Made by a program: the position numbers and the translations under genes
From: UBA1081 sp045537555
Lineage (GTDB): Bacteria > Bacillota > Clostridia > Oscillospirales > Acutalibacteraceae
DNA: 64,000 nucleotides
Direction: 5' to 3'
NCBI GenBank assembly: GCA_045537555.1
Contig: JAZSPR010000146.1
Location: forward strand, 62,001-126,000
In this document: positions 16,492 to 24,827 of the stretch, piece after piece
How positions within the stretch are numbered: the first letter of the stretch is position 1
How the letters are laid out: each line of letters begins with the position of its first letter
The notes under the pieces: generated by a model
Told to the model about the DNA's origin: nothing
Database searches by the model: none
Seen by the model: only the letters and a program-made list of their open reading frames with translations

Positions 16492-16710
16492 TTACTCATC
16501 TCCCTTTCTTTTTTCAAGGTCTGATGCCTTAAAATATTTAATCAATCCGGTTTTGTCGGTCTTGTTGATAAGAAACTCACACTTTACAACAGTTGACCTT
16601 GTAGTGTTAGGCGGCGTCTTCGGTGGAATAATCTGTACCGCTTTCGCCCAAGCAAAACTATTGCCTTTTATACGATAAAACTCGCCGATTTTGATATCAG
16701 TTATTTTCAT
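16492..16710 (-). CDS. Small beta-rich accessory protein
   Basis: 72 aa. MKITDIKIGEFYRIKG, a Pro-rich PPKTPPNTTR turn, and a charged end. Unknown. Lies between the zinc-ribbon gene and a 46-aa Cys protein. Confidence 0.6.
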   Translation of the reverse strand: MKITDIKIGEFYRIKGNSFAWAKAVQIIPPKTPPNTTRSTVVKCEFLINKTDKTGLIKYFKASDLEKRKGDE

Positions 16711-16716
16711 CTTTCA

Positions 16717-16857
16717 TCACCACCATCTGTAAATCTTATACAAAAGCGTCGGTTTAAAATGCGGACAGTTGTGATGAGTGCATTTACGCAAACTGCCGTC
16801 TCTCAAACATCTTGTTAAGCCGTAGTCGTATTTGCTTTCATATGTACACTTTTTCAT
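16717..16857 (-). CDS. 46-aa Cys/His microprotein
   Basis: A short gene with start ATG 16857 and stop at 16717, in phase with its neighbours (4-nt overlap with 16854-17213). The sequence carries C-x16-C-x8-C-x4-C spacing with His residues (LRKCTHHNCPHF), so metal binding is likely. Confidence 0.55.
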   Translation of the reverse strand: MKKCTYESKYDYGLTRCLRDGSLRKCTHHNCPHFKPTLLYKIYRWW

Positions 16858-17213
16858 TTCTGCTCACGCTCCTTTAATGCAGCTTCTGCTGTTTCTTTCG
16901 TTGGAAAGACTGTTTTCCCGAAAAAACTGAAAGGTATTTTCCAAATCTTCAATCCCATATATATTGGAGAAGTGTTATGCTCTGCGTCTTCCATAATCAT
17001 TATAAAGTTTTTATCATCAAAAGCATCAACACGAAAGCTCTCTGAAACATAATCCTTTCTCACGACCCATAGCCACTGCCCCACTTCACAAGGCGGAGCA
17101 ATAACACCGCTTTCAAGAAGATGTTCGGCAATCTCCGACACTGTTTCGGGTTGCACCTCGCATTCCCATTCGCTAAGAGTATCGGTTAACAACTCAATCA
17201 TTTTTTCTTTCAT
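16854..17213 (-). CDS. PCxVG-family accessory protein
   Basis: 119 aa. It has a helical N-terminus (EKMIELLTDTLSEWE...IAEHLLESGVIAP), then PCEVGQWLWVV and a C-terminal FGKTVFPTKETAEAALKE. Same family end as 20104-20505, with a helical rather than Cys-rich start. Confidence 0.7.
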   Translation of the reverse strand: MKEKMIELLTDTLSEWECEVQPETVSEIAEHLLESGVIAPPCEVGQWLWVVRKDYVSESFRVDAFDDKNFIMIMEDAEHNTSPIYMGLKIWKIPFSFFGKTVFPTKETAEAALKEREQK

Positions 17214-17536
17214 TTCTCGGACACTCCTTTTAATTCTTCAATTCTTTTTATTGCATTTTCTGCATTGTAAGCTTGTTCCGTAATATCAATCAACGGACTG
17301 TTCCATTTTGATTTATCAAGATACACAACAGCATATTTTCCGTTGTGAGCTGTGATTTTGTTATCGAACTTGCCGTCCTTTAAAAACTGTTCGACCATTG
17401 CGACACAGGGAGTGACAAGCACACCTTTTGAAAGAAGATATTCTGCTATAAATTCTGCATTATCTCTTGCTTTTCTTCCATCTGTGTCAAGAGCATAGTC
17501 TACATCAAGTAACAACTTGACCAATTTATCCTTCAT
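17210..17536 (-). CDS. Accessory protein, diverged paralogue of the preceding one
   Basis: 108 aa. The N-terminal helix plan (DKLVKLLLDVDYA...IAEYLLSKGVLVTPC) parallels the 16854-17213 protein, but the C-terminal half differs. It is probably a duplicated and diverged copy. Confidence 0.6.
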   Translation of the reverse strand: MKDKLVKLLLDVDYALDTDGRKARDNAEFIAEYLLSKGVLVTPCVAMVEQFLKDGKFDNKITAHNGKYAVVYLDKSKWNSPLIDITEQAYNAENAIKRIEELKGVSEK

Positions 17537-17807
17537 TGCTTATCACCTCTCCTTCGGATGCGTATTTCTTTTTTGCCTGCATAATGTCGTCAAGCAATTC
17601 TTCCAAATCGCATTCGCCATAATTTATATGGCACAATATTGCTTCGGCAAGATTGTTCGCATTTTCAGCTGAATTGTTCGGTATATCTTCAAGGTCAACA
17701 GTTATATCGTTTGTCAGCTTTGTGAACAAAACTGCGGTTTCTATGTTTGCTCTCGTCCTATGGTTCCGAGCTGCCACAATCAGTTTTTTTATTTCACTTC
17801 TGTTCAT
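17526..17807 (-). CDS. Helical accessory protein, unknown
   Basis: 93 aa. Charged helices with an acidic middle (LEELLDDIMQAKKKYAS). Overlaps the flanking genes by 11-14 nt. Confidence 0.6.
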   Translation of the reverse strand: MNRSEIKKLIVAARNHRTRANIETAVLFTKLTNDITVDLEDIPNNSAENANNLAEAILCHINYGECDLEELLDDIMQAKKKYASEGEVISNEG

Positions 17808-17982
17808 TTTGTGTACCGTCCTTTCTTACTCTGTCACGGCGAAAACGAATACCAACACAATACCATTGCTTTTCTAATTTTCGCACCAAGAAAAAAGCTT
17901 TTAAGAGTGATGCTGTGTACTTTTCGACAACCTCTGTTTTTTTATTAAAATCCCAATAAAAAACCTCGTACTTGTTTCCCAT
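17794..17982 (-). CDS. Small basic accessory protein
   Basis: 62 aa, basic C-terminus (GIRFRRDRVRKDG). Unknown. Confidence 0.5.
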   Translation of the reverse strand: MGNKYEVFYWDFNKKTEVVEKYTASLLKAFFLVRKLEKQWYCVGIRFRRDRVRKDGTQNEQK

Positions 17983-17998
17983 TTATATCATCCTTTCA

Positions 17999-18295
17999 CT
18001 ATGCTCCGGGGAAAATTCCAAGAACTGCTTCTTTGTAAATATCACTCGCAAGCTTTTCTTTCATTTCTTCGAGGTCAATAGTGACGACGGTATTCTCAGC
18101 AACTTTTATATGTCTGTAGTCGTGTTTTACCGTCATATCCTGTGCAATCGGCATTGTATATGGTTGAACAACCGAACTTACAAGAATTTTGTGCTTTTCA
18201 GTTGCTTCTGCACAAGCTTCCATCATTTTGCTGTCGCATTCAGAGTAACGCACACACTTTTTGCATTTTTCACTGTCTTTAGATATGCTTGACAT
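17999..18295 (-). CDS. Cys-rich accessory protein
   Basis: 98 aa. N-terminal CKKCVRYSECDSKMMEAC cluster, then a beta region and a C-terminal helix (LEEMKEKLASDIYKEAV). One of the many CxxC-headed proteins in this arm. Confidence 0.6.
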   Translation of the reverse strand: MSSISKDSEKCKKCVRYSECDSKMMEACAEATEKHKILVSSVVQPYTMPIAQDMTVKHDYRHIKVAENTVVTIDLEEMKEKLASDIYKEAVLGIFPGA

Positions 18296-18461
18296 TGTTC
18301 TTTTTCTCCATTTCTTTTAATGCTTGAAAACAAATTACTTCAGCTTGTACATCTGCATCTACATACCCCTTGAAACAATTGGTTTTTCGCTTTTTGTATA
18401 GGTCTGCAAGGTTTGCAGATATAATGTGCCACGCTTCCATTGGTGTCATTTCATTAGACAT
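18279..18461 (-). CDS. Small helical accessory protein
   Basis: 60 aa from ATG 18461. The pattern EAWHIISANLADLYKKR then VQAEVICFQALKEME recurs in small phage proteins of Clostridia. Function unknown. Confidence 0.6.
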   Translation of the reverse strand: MSNEMTPMEAWHIISANLADLYKKRKTNCFKGYVDADVQAEVICFQALKEMEKKNNVKHI

Positions 18462-18472
18462 TGATATCACTC

Positions 18473-18850
18473 CTATGTGATAAATCTATATATTGCATAT
18501 GTTAAAGTTAATTGAAGCAAATGTACTGTTTGGTCTGTAATTAGGTTGATTTTAAGTTTGTTTGCTTTCAGGTCGTCAACAACACCGTGGATAATTCCGT
18601 TAATAAAAAGAGCTATGATATAGAACAAACTCAATTCAAACCTCATAGCAAATGCAATAGGAATCATTATCATAAAAGCCCAACTGAAAGAGTGAATAAT
18701 TAACGCAACTATGTAATCGTGTTTGTACATTTCTTTGTATTGTTCCTGCTTCGTCCACCATGATGCTTGTTTCAAATTTGCAAGCAAGCCTTTTTGTAAA
18801 TAAAAGTCATCGACAATATGTAAAAAACACATAAAAATAAAAGTCATCAC
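18473..18850 (-). CDS. DUF3307-like membrane protein
   Basis: 125 aa with about four hydrophobic segments. The signature HIVDDFYLQ near the start, HSFSWAFMI in the middle and ITDQTVHLLQL near the end match DUF3307, an integral membrane family with conserved His/Asp residues. Role in phages unknown. Confidence 0.75.
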   Translation of the reverse strand: MMTFIFMCFLHIVDDFYLQKGLLANLKQASWWTKQEQYKEMYKHDYIVALIIHSFSWAFMIMIPIAFAMRFELSLFYIIALFINGIIHGVVDDLKANKLKINLITDQTVHLLQLTLTYAIYRFIT

Positions 18851-19428
18851 ATATCACCTTCTTCTAAAAGCTTGTTTATTTTTCTATGAATACCGTCTGC
18901 ACTGTGGAGAGAGCCTATGCCACTATAACCCATTGGCTCAACGGGATATTCTTCCTTTAACTTTTTTGCAAATTTCTTAACAGCTTCTGTTCTTGCTTTT
19001 TGGATAAGGTTTGAAAGCCCGTTACACTCTTTTTTATAACCGTTTGCCGCATTTCTCATTCCTTGCAGTTCAATTTTAAGGTCAGATATTTCAGCTTCCA
19101 TCTTCATAATCTGAACTGCTTTTAAGTCTCTTTCCGCTATTGCTTCTTGGTGAAACGCTTTTGCAAGTTCGAGCTCTGATTTTAATGAAGCTTCCGTCGA
19201 TTCTGTGAACTTTCTTGATGCCGTCTCAAGGTCTGTCTTTTTCTGAAGTTCGGTGTTTACGGCTTCAAGCCATTTGATGTGCTCGAGCGTGTCTTTTGCA
19301 ATTGAAACATTATCACACATCTGAACATCATTTGTTTCCATATAATATTCGCATGAACTTCCCGTGCACTCTCGGCATTCTGCAAGACAATGCAATGCTT
19401 TTTTTGTTTCTTCTAATGACATATTCAT
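18847..19428 (-). CDS. Coiled-coil accessory protein with Cys head
   Basis: 193 aa. Residues 13-38 hold a Cys cluster (CLAECRECTGSSC). A long coiled coil covers about 50-150, followed by a short C-terminal domain (AVKKFAKKLKEEYPV). Common in Clostridia phages; unknown role. Confidence 0.65.
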   Translation of the reverse strand: MNMSLEETKKALHCLAECRECTGSSCEYYMETNDVQMCDNVSIAKDTLEHIKWLEAVNTELQKKTDLETASRKFTESTEASLKSELELAKAFHQEAIAERDLKAVQIMKMEAEISDLKIELQGMRNAANGYKKECNGLSNLIQKARTEAVKKFAKKLKEEYPVEPMGYSGIGSLHSADGIHRKINKLLEEGDM

Positions 19429-19610
19429 TCAAAGGCATCCTCTCTTTCGATTAATTCTTTTGCTGTAATGAGTTTCTTATAAAACTTACAACCTTTTTCT
19501 ATACAAGGCTTCATTTTTCTTTCCTCTTTGAAATCTTTAATGCACATCGGCAATCCTTTTCCGAATGGAAACACAGCGTGTTCACATTCACACTTATACA
19601 TCTTGATTGC
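19425..19610 (-). CDS. Cys-rich protein, EKGCxFYK type
   Basis: 61 aa from ATG 19610 (GAGGTG upstream). It carries CECEHAVFPFGKGLPMC and CIEKGCKFYK. A clear paralogue lies at 40304-40486 (HPFGAGAPVC, CTEKGCNYYK), 21 kb away. Confidence 0.65.
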   Translation of the reverse strand, partial: AIKMYKCECEHAVFPFGKGLPMCIKDFKEERKMKPCIEKGCKFYKKLITAKELIEREDAFE

Positions 19611-19764
19611 CATGAGACACCTCGGCTCCGGGAATCCAACCACACGAAATATTACAATCCTGTTTGTCTTTACAACCGATACAACAATTTTGCCCGTCTG
19701 CCTTACAGCATGAGCAAAGTCCATATGGATTGTATCCTGTTATACATTTGCGAGCATTGCTCAT
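19594..19764 (-). CDS. 56-aa Cys-rich microprotein (10 Cys)
   Basis: Ten cysteines in 56 residues, including CSCCKADGQNCCIGCKD and CNISC. The gene overlaps both neighbours (4 nt and 17 nt), which supports its reality. Probably metal-binding; function unknown. Confidence 0.6.
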   Translation of the reverse strand: MSNARKCITGYNPYGLCSCCKADGQNCCIGCKDKQDCNISCGWIPGAEVSHGNQDV

Positions 19765-20117
19765 TTCAGTTCACTCTCCTTGTTTAAAAGCTGATGCACT
19801 CTTTGCTTAGAAATCCCGAGATTATCTCCAATTTCCTGAAAAGTCATTCCTTGTTCTCGCATTTGCTTCATCGAACCTCCACCTTGCAGCAACATCTCTG
19901 ATTTGAGCTTTATCAATTCATCGTCAATCAGTTTTGACTGTTTTTCTGCACAGGTTTTACAAAGGTGTACATTTGGGTTGTGCTGTATATGTTCCGGAAT
20001 CTGTATCTGTGTACACTTTAAGAATCCTACATCTAAGGCTTCAATTTCACCAAAAATAGTCATCTTTTTTATTTTCGGGATTTCAACTCCACATACATTG
20101 CATTTATACACAATCAT
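19761..20117 (-). CDS. Zinc-ribbon plus HTH accessory protein
   Basis: 118 aa. N-terminal CNVCGVEIP and LCKTCAEKQ give a split ribbon. The C-terminus is a helix-turn-helix resembling sigma region 4 (MTFQEIGDNLGISKQRVHQLL). It is probably a small DNA-binding regulator of phage or host promoters. Confidence 0.7.
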   Translation of the reverse strand: MIVYKCNVCGVEIPKIKKMTIFGEIEALDVGFLKCTQIQIPEHIQHNPNVHLCKTCAEKQSKLIDDELIKLKSEMLLQGGGSMKQMREQGMTFQEIGDNLGISKQRVHQLLNKESELK

Positions 20118-20505
20118 TGCGGTACTCCTTTAACGCCTGTTCTGCTTCTTCTTTTTTCAGGAATACGGTATTACCAATATCACCATACGCAAGCCAAAGA
20201 TATATGTCATTTTCAGTTGCAATCCTTTCTGAGATTTCAGTACAATCGGGGTGTTTGAACGGTCTTTTTGTTCTTGCACATTCGTGAGGGTCGCCCATAC
20301 CACCTATTTGAAAATTTTCACAATGACAACATTCATCATACCAAATGATATTATCGTGAACATACACCGTATCCCCCACTTTACACGGCAGGTCAAGGAC
20401 AAGGGATTTGTCTTTGAACAGTTTACAGATTCCTGTCGCTTCTGTCGCAATAGGGGTTGTTGTGTGGCACACATCATAGTGAATACAATCTTTACAAGTT
20501 TTCAT
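20104..20505 (-). CDS. PCKVGD-family Cys-rich accessory protein
   Basis: 133 aa. CKDCIHYDVC head, CKLFKDKSLVLDLPCKVGDTVYV, then a Cys-rich insertion and YGDIGNTVFLKKEEAEQAL. It is the most complete member of the paralogous family in this window and a useful reference for the others. Confidence 0.75.
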   Translation of the reverse strand: MKTCKDCIHYDVCHTTTPIATEATGICKLFKDKSLVLDLPCKVGDTVYVHDNIIWYDECCHCENFQIGGMGDPHECARTKRPFKHPDCTEISERIATENDIYLWLAYGDIGNTVFLKKEEAEQALKEYRNDCV

Positions 20506-20648
20506 TCTTTTTTACCTCTTGTCATAAAATCGTCACATAGCTGTTCAACATTTTTTCGATAATAAAGCTCGTGAAAATTATCAGAGTCAAGCAAAAGTTT
20601 ACCTTCGTCAGTGCATTTCTTGTGATTTTTGCAATCTGCACAAATCAT
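20502..20648 (-). CDS. 48-aa Cys-headed microprotein
   Basis: Start ATG 20648 overlaps the upstream stop, and its stop overlaps the next ATG. CADCKNHKKC at the N-terminus and a helical rest. It resembles the isolated head domain of the PCKVGD family. Confidence 0.55.
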   Translation of the reverse strand: MICADCKNHKKCTDEGKLLLDSDNFHELYYRKNVEQLCDDFMTRGKKE

Positions 20649-21172
20649 CACTTCTTGCCTCCTGAAAGAGCTCTTTTCTCGGCTTCAAATCCCTGTTTCT
20701 TAATCTGATAATTTACAGTGTTTTCTGTTTCACCAAAATAACAGGCAATTTCTTTCCTTGTCGAACCGTCAAAATACATTTTTCTCATTATCTCAATTTC
20801 TTTATCGGTCCAAACCTTCGGTATTCTTTTTTGCCATAAGCCTTTTCTTGTCAAGACATCAATTATTGTTGGTTCGGAAACTAAATATCGTGATGCTATC
20901 AAAGATACAGAATATCCTTTTGCATACCACTCGCAGATGGCATCTATTTCCTCCGGTGTCAGCCTTGCATATTTGTGCTGCTTAATTTTTGACGAGCGAT
21001 GCTTTTTTGAAGCATTAATAACAGACGGAAGCAAATCAGGATACAAATGCCTAAAATCACCATAGGTTATGTATTTGCCCGTAGCTGCAATATACGCACT
21101 GCGGACCTTTTCGTCTTCCATTAACAAATCCTCTTCTTCTTTGGGTTCACTCCAAAAATTTATATCGTCCAT
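20648..21172 (-). CDS. Double helix-turn-helix protein
   Basis: 174 aa. Two HTH units are visible: LTPEEIDAICEWYAKGYSVSLIASRYLVS... (about residue 72) and WTDKEIEIMRKMYFDGSTRKEIACYFGE (about residue 123). Both look like homeodomain- or resolvase-like HTH units. It is probably a DNA-binding protein with two recognition helices; an acidic N-terminus of 20 residues precedes them. Confidence 0.7.
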   Translation of the reverse strand: MDDINFWSEPKEEEDLLMEDEKVRSAYIAATGKYITYGDFRHLYPDLLPSVINASKKHRSSKIKQHKYARLTPEEIDAICEWYAKGYSVSLIASRYLVSEPTIIDVLTRKGLWQKRIPKVWTDKEIEIMRKMYFDGSTRKEIACYFGETENTVNYQIKKQGFEAEKRALSGGKK

Positions 21173-21177
21173 TTTTA

Positions 21178-21339
21178 TTACTCCTTATTTAATTTGCCGC
21201 ATTCACTGCATTCATATAAATCAAACTTTAAAAACGAAAAAACATCGTTTCTGCTTTGTTTTGATTTTCCAAGATATTTCTGTTTTGTGTGCTTTCCACA
21301 TTCCCAACAGTAGGTCTCTTGCCATTTACTTTTTACCAT
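21178..21339 (-). CDS. 53-aa zinc-ribbon microprotein
   Basis: CWECGKHTKQKYL ... YECSECGKL: two CxxC pairs spaced about 30 residues apart. Followed 5 nt later by the double-HTH gene start. Unknown. Confidence 0.6.
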   Translation of the reverse strand: MVKSKWQETYCWECGKHTKQKYLGKSKQSRNDVFSFLKFDLYECSECGKLNKE

Positions 21340-21529
21340 TTTTTCGTTTCCCTTCATCTTTTTGCACTTCTTTTAAAAGATAAGAAAGGTATTCTCTGCA
21401 GGTCCCCGAATAGTCAGCGACACTTACATATCCTTTGCCGAAAATACAAGCTTTTGATATTTTTGTGGGATGCCTTTCACATTTCTTTAAAGGACACCCG
21501 GAATACTCGCAATATGTAATATCAGCCAT
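21326..21529 (-). CDS. Cys-rich accessory protein
   Basis: 67 aa. CEYSGCPLKKCERH then CIFGKGY and a basic tail. Unknown; overlaps both neighbours. Confidence 0.6.
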   Translation of the reverse strand: MADITYCEYSGCPLKKCERHPTKISKACIFGKGYVSVADYSGTCREYLSYLLKEVQKDEGKRKNGKK

Positions 21530-21704
21530 TTCTTTTCTCCTTGTTCCAAGCTCTTATTGCAAAGAATCTCGTCCTTTTTCTTGGTCCGGAATGAGTGCAG
21601 TTATAACAATATACCTGATGTTTCTTGTTCGTAAGCACAGGTATCGGTTCTGTATGCTTACATTTCGCACAAGGTTTTATTTTCAGTCTTTTTATAATTA
21701 ACAT
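21522..21704 (-). CDS. Lar-like restriction alleviation protein
   Basis: 60 aa. It carries the Lar plan: LKIKPCAKCKHTEPIPVL, VYCYNCTHSGPRKRT, then FFAIRAWNK. Lar (Rac prophage) proteins modulate type I restriction. The second Cys of the usual CPFCG is preserved as CAKC. It may help phage DNA escape host restriction; function inferred from family. Confidence 0.65.
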   Translation of the reverse strand: MLIIKRLKIKPCAKCKHTEPIPVLTNKKHQVYCYNCTHSGPRKRTRFFAIRAWNKEKRNG

Positions 21705-21722
21705 TCTTTTTTAATCTCCATT

Positions 21723-22250
21723 CTATCGATAAAACAAAAGCGTGAAATTATACTTTTCTTTTAAGGTGTCTTTATACTTTTGCAAAAGCACCTTGTCATC
21801 CTTTTCAATAATCGGATTTGCATAATAGACAATTCTCTTAATGATTGTGTCTACTCTTTTTGGCTTCAATGCGAGTTTATCAAACGCAACATATGCAATA
21901 ATCGTAAGTGCAAGGTTTTTCATCAAGTCTGATGTTACATTTTTGATGTCGCCACCCCTTGCAGTTTCATCCGAGGCATTATATGCATTCTTGAACTTCA
22001 GCTCAAAATCGTAGTCAGATTTAAGTATATCTTTATACATCTGCAGGGTGACTTCTTCTTTGTTTTCGGTCAGAATGCTTGCATAGTAATTGATTTTCTG
22101 CAACATGAAGTGCGTTTTGACATCTCCCCAACCGAGCTTTTCAAGAAAAGCATAAGCAGCCGCAGTGAGTATGTACTCCATTGCGTTTGCTTTGCTGTCA
22201 CTTATTATTTTACTTGCAACCGTTTTCTTTGATGAAGCAAGACATCTCAC
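21723..22250 (-). CDS. Accessory protein with internal duplication
   Basis: 175 aa. Two similar halves: INYYASILTENKEEV...YKDILKSDYDFELKF and IVYYANPIIEKDDKVLLQKYKDTLKEKYNFTLLF. This suggests an ancient tandem duplication of a helical unit of about 80 residues. Function unknown. Confidence 0.6.
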   Translation of the reverse strand: MRCLASSKKTVASKIISDSKANAMEYILTAAAYAFLEKLGWGDVKTHFMLQKINYYASILTENKEEVTLQMYKDILKSDYDFELKFKNAYNASDETARGGDIKNVTSDLMKNLALTIIAYVAFDKLALKPKRVDTIIKRIVYYANPIIEKDDKVLLQKYKDTLKEKYNFTLLFYR

Positions 22251-22465
22251 TGCTTAGCCCCTCCTGTTTCATTGCTTATAACCTTGTATTCAAGAATAAC
22301 ACCATTTTTCTTATCTTTCTCAAAGTGAGCCAATTCTGCCTTGTCAAATTCACTCTGAGATATTTCTATGCCTGTTAATGAAGACGGTCTTTTTCTGTAT
22401 GCTTCAACAGTATCATAGGTTTTTATCTTTTCGGGTTCTGAAAAGTGACGATATTCAATCTTCAT
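22247..22465 (-). CDS. Small accessory protein, unknown
   Basis: 72 aa, charged; starts MKIEYRHFSEPEKIKTYD. Abuts the neighbouring genes with 1-4 nt overlaps. Confidence 0.55.
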   Translation of the reverse strand: MKIEYRHFSEPEKIKTYDTVEAYRKRPSSLTGIEISQSEFDKAELAHFEKDKKNGVILEYKVISNETGGAKQ

Positions 22466-22698
22466 TAGTTATCTTTCCCTTCAAGTACCGCTTCGATAAT
22501 TTCGTTAATATTGTTGTCAATGAGATAATTCATATCTTCAAGCTGAATATCAAGCATTTCTTTTGCTACCTTGCGAATCTCAGTTTCATCAACTTTCTTA
22601 CTTCCGCTTCGCAATGAAATTATCAGCTGTTCAAAAGTGAATCCGTCAAGAACACTATCATTTCTCAACAAATCAATTCCAAGTTTCCATTCATCCAT
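22465..22698 (-). CDS. Small helical accessory protein
   Basis: 77 aa from ATG 22698 (GAGGGA upstream). MDEWKLGIDLLRN and an acidic helical C-terminus. It is the first larger gene after promoter P2. Confidence 0.6.
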   Translation of the reverse strand: MDEWKLGIDLLRNDSVLDGFTFEQLIISLRSGSKKVDETEIRKVAKEMLDIQLEDMNYLIDNNINEIIEAVLEGKDN

Positions 22699-22801
22699 TA
22701 CCGGTATCCCTCTTTCCTTTACCAAATGGTAATATTTTCTTAAAATTTTAAGTGGCAAATGCCACCATTATACAATCTGAAGCTTTCACTTCCTGTTTGT
22801 T

Positions 22802-22885
22802 TCATACAGCCTTGATTATAAAAGCACAAAGAATAATAATGCCAACAAATGAAATTGATGCAAGAATATATCTTTTTCTGAACAT
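22802..22885 (-). CDS. 27-aa membrane microprotein leading an operon
   Basis: Start ATG 22885 with AAGGAAGGAGA upstream; stop at 22802. MFRKRYILASISFV then IIILCAFIIKAV: a basic head and a single membrane helix. It is the first cistron after promoter P2. It is too short for standard gene calling, but it has an excellent ribosome-binding site. Confidence 0.6.
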   Translation of the reverse strand: MFRKRYILASISFVGIIILCAFIIKAV

Positions 22886-22922
22886 TTATATTCTCCTTCC
22901 TTATATAAGAATCTGTAACTTT

Positions 22923-22950
22923 ATCTTACAATGCCTACCTATCGAGTCAA
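22923..22950 (-). promoter_or_regulatory. Phage-family promoter P2 (GGTAGG class)
   Basis: On the - strand TTGACT, a 16-nt spacer (CGATAGGTAGGCATTG), and TAAGAT, followed by AAAG. It lies just after the 3' end of the upstream gene and drives the 22885-to-leftward operon. Confidence 0.8.
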
Positions 22951-22966
22951 TAGGTATTTCATATTT

Positions 22967-23608
22967 TTACAAAGATTTTTCTTTATCCTTGTTTTCATTT
23001 TGTGAGAATCGGTATCCACACAAAGCGATACATTCTGTATCTGTTTTATCAACTAAGGTGAAGACATCCCATTCGCATCCACAGATTTTGTGCCGTTCTT
23101 TGTCACGAACAAGAACACATTCTTTTCCAAGATAAGTATAAATAGCATCGAATTTTTCTCTTTCAATGTTTTCTGTTTCAAAGTACATCCAATTTTCATC
23201 GTAGCCTTCGTATTCGTACTGTTCTTTGAAAGAAACGAGCCATTCTCTCCACTTTTCGTGTTCTGAGAGATTGAGTGCTTCACGAAAACCTTTCTCAAGC
23301 ATTTTTATTGCTTCGTAACTGAAGTCACCGACCTTCTTTGCACTTGTACCGCCGTTCCAAGTGTCTTCGTTCAGTGTTTCTTCAAACAGATAGTTTCCGT
23401 TATCGGTAACAGCCCTCATAGTTATTCCGGCTTTTATCGGACAGGATGCTTCATATCCACCTCTCCACTTCGTAGTGGAGAACCAAAATACAAGGTCGTC
23501 GCAGTTCGAAGGTTGTCTGATATAAACCCTATGCGGCTTTTCAACACTTCTGTATACATCTTCTGCAGATTGCTTGCAAATCCATTTTACAGTTATGACA
23601 TTTCCCAT
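22967..23608 (-). CDS. Accessory protein, unknown
   Basis: 213 aa from ATG 23608. Trp/Tyr-rich alpha-beta protein; Cys-containing C-terminus (HKICGCEWDVFTL). Last gene of its operon, ending 17 nt before promoter P2's -35 box. Confidence 0.6.
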   Translation of the reverse strand: MGNVITVKWICKQSAEDVYRSVEKPHRVYIRQPSNCDDLVFWFSTTKWRGGYEASCPIKAGITMRAVTDNGNYLFEETLNEDTWNGGTSAKKVGDFSYEAIKMLEKGFREALNLSEHEKWREWLVSFKEQYEYEGYDENWMYFETENIEREKFDAIYTYLGKECVLVRDKERHKICGCEWDVFTLVDKTDTECIALCGYRFSQNENKDKEKSL

Positions 23609-23612
23609 ATCA

Positions 23613-24050
23613 TTACCACCCAACTTTTGATGCCGCTTCGCAAGCACTTGTAAATCCGGCAAGCAGTCGTTTGTCTTTGTTTATTTGTTCAATTGAATAG
23701 CCGAGAGCATCAAGTGCATCTCCTGCATCCATTGTGTACCCGTATTCATGGTTGCAAAGTTCATAATAGAACATTTCCCTTATAAATCCGTTTCCGGTTT
23801 CGTCTGCATCAATTGCTTCTTGCAGTTCAGTTCCGTGATTACCGAGCATTTTTTTCAATGCAGGCAGGTCTGATTTTCTGATAAATCCGCCTGTTCTGCC
23901 GACCTTGCAAACTTTGTCTGTTTCCGTAGGTTCAAGACCAAGGTCACGCATTCCTTCTTCGAACTGTTTGTCTGAAAAGGCAAACTTAATCGGAAAGCTG
24001 TTGATTTCCTTCTGATGTCTTTTTCTCATTTCCTGATATGTGTTTTTCAT
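23613..24050 (-). CDS. DUF7659-like protein
   Basis: 145 aa. TYQEMRKRHQKEINSFPIKF, FAFSDKQFEEGM, GGFIRKSD and YELCNHEYGYTMD...ALDALGYS match a family found in Clostridia phages and plasmids (DUF7659). Function unknown. Confidence 0.7.
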   Translation of the reverse strand: MKNTYQEMRKRHQKEINSFPIKFAFSDKQFEEGMRDLGLEPTETDKVCKVGRTGGFIRKSDLPALKKMLGNHGTELQEAIDADETGNGFIREMFYYELCNHEYGYTMDAGDALDALGYSIEQINKDKRLLAGFTSACEAASKVGW

Positions 24051-24062
24051 TGTTTTTCCCCC

Positions 24063-24827
24063 TTAAAACCACTTAAAAATTATTCCGCTGATGTTTTCAA
24101 CCCTGCGGTAGATGTTGCTTATTGTTACCTTTTTCTCAAGGTCAGTTTTTATACCGTTCCAAGCAAGAAGCATTTTTTCAAGCATATCGTCGTGCTTGGG
24201 GATAATAAAGTCGCATCCGAAGTTATAAACTTTTTCACCGTTGTACTGCAAAAACGGTCCGACTCCTTTGTCTTTGAAGTTAATATGTCCGATAAGAGCA
24301 GTGTTGTGCTTTTTGTAAAAACAATCAATTATTCTTCGATTGTAGTCGTTGTATATATCGTCTGCTTCATTGACATACAAAATTCCACCACAAGAGAGTG
24401 CATAATCGTTTTGCATCTTGATTTCAAGAGCAAGTTCAATCGTTAGTTTCAGTCGCTCTTTATAGTCAAGTACTCGCAGGTCTACAGAACCGTGATTTGC
24501 AAAACTCAACGAAAATTGACCGTTTACATCGGTATTCTCGAAAGAAAAGAACTGTCGTCTGTAATCATAATTAATTAACGGAAAATTTCCTGCTTGCTTT
24601 TCCAAAAGCAAGTTGTACTGATGGTCGGTGTGAGTATAAAACAAGACTGTGTTGCAATCTCTATCTGCTGCGTGATAGTTCGGTCTGAAACAAATGATAT
24701 CGAGTTCCTTTGCAATCTCGTCAAGTGCTTTTTGCTGTGCAGTGTACTGAGGGGCAATACTACTGACAATGTTGCGGTTGCGATATCTGTCTTTTATTGG
24801 CTTTCCAACATAATCTTTTATGCTCAT
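24063..24827 (-). CDS. Accessory protein, unknown
   Basis: 254 aa, among the larger proteins of the arm. Mixed alpha/beta; no catalytic motif recognised. Contains YNDYNRRIIDCFY and GCDFIIPKHDDMLEKML. Confidence 0.6.
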   Translation of the reverse strand: MSIKDYVGKPIKDRYRNRNIVSSIAPQYTAQQKALDEIAKELDIICFRPNYHAADRDCNTVLFYTHTDHQYNLLLEKQAGNFPLINYDYRRQFFSFENTDVNGQFSLSFANHGSVDLRVLDYKERLKLTIELALEIKMQNDYALSCGGILYVNEADDIYNDYNRRIIDCFYKKHNTALIGHINFKDKGVGPFLQYNGEKVYNFGCDFIIPKHDDMLEKMLLAWNGIKTDLEKKVTISNIYRRVENISGIIFKWF

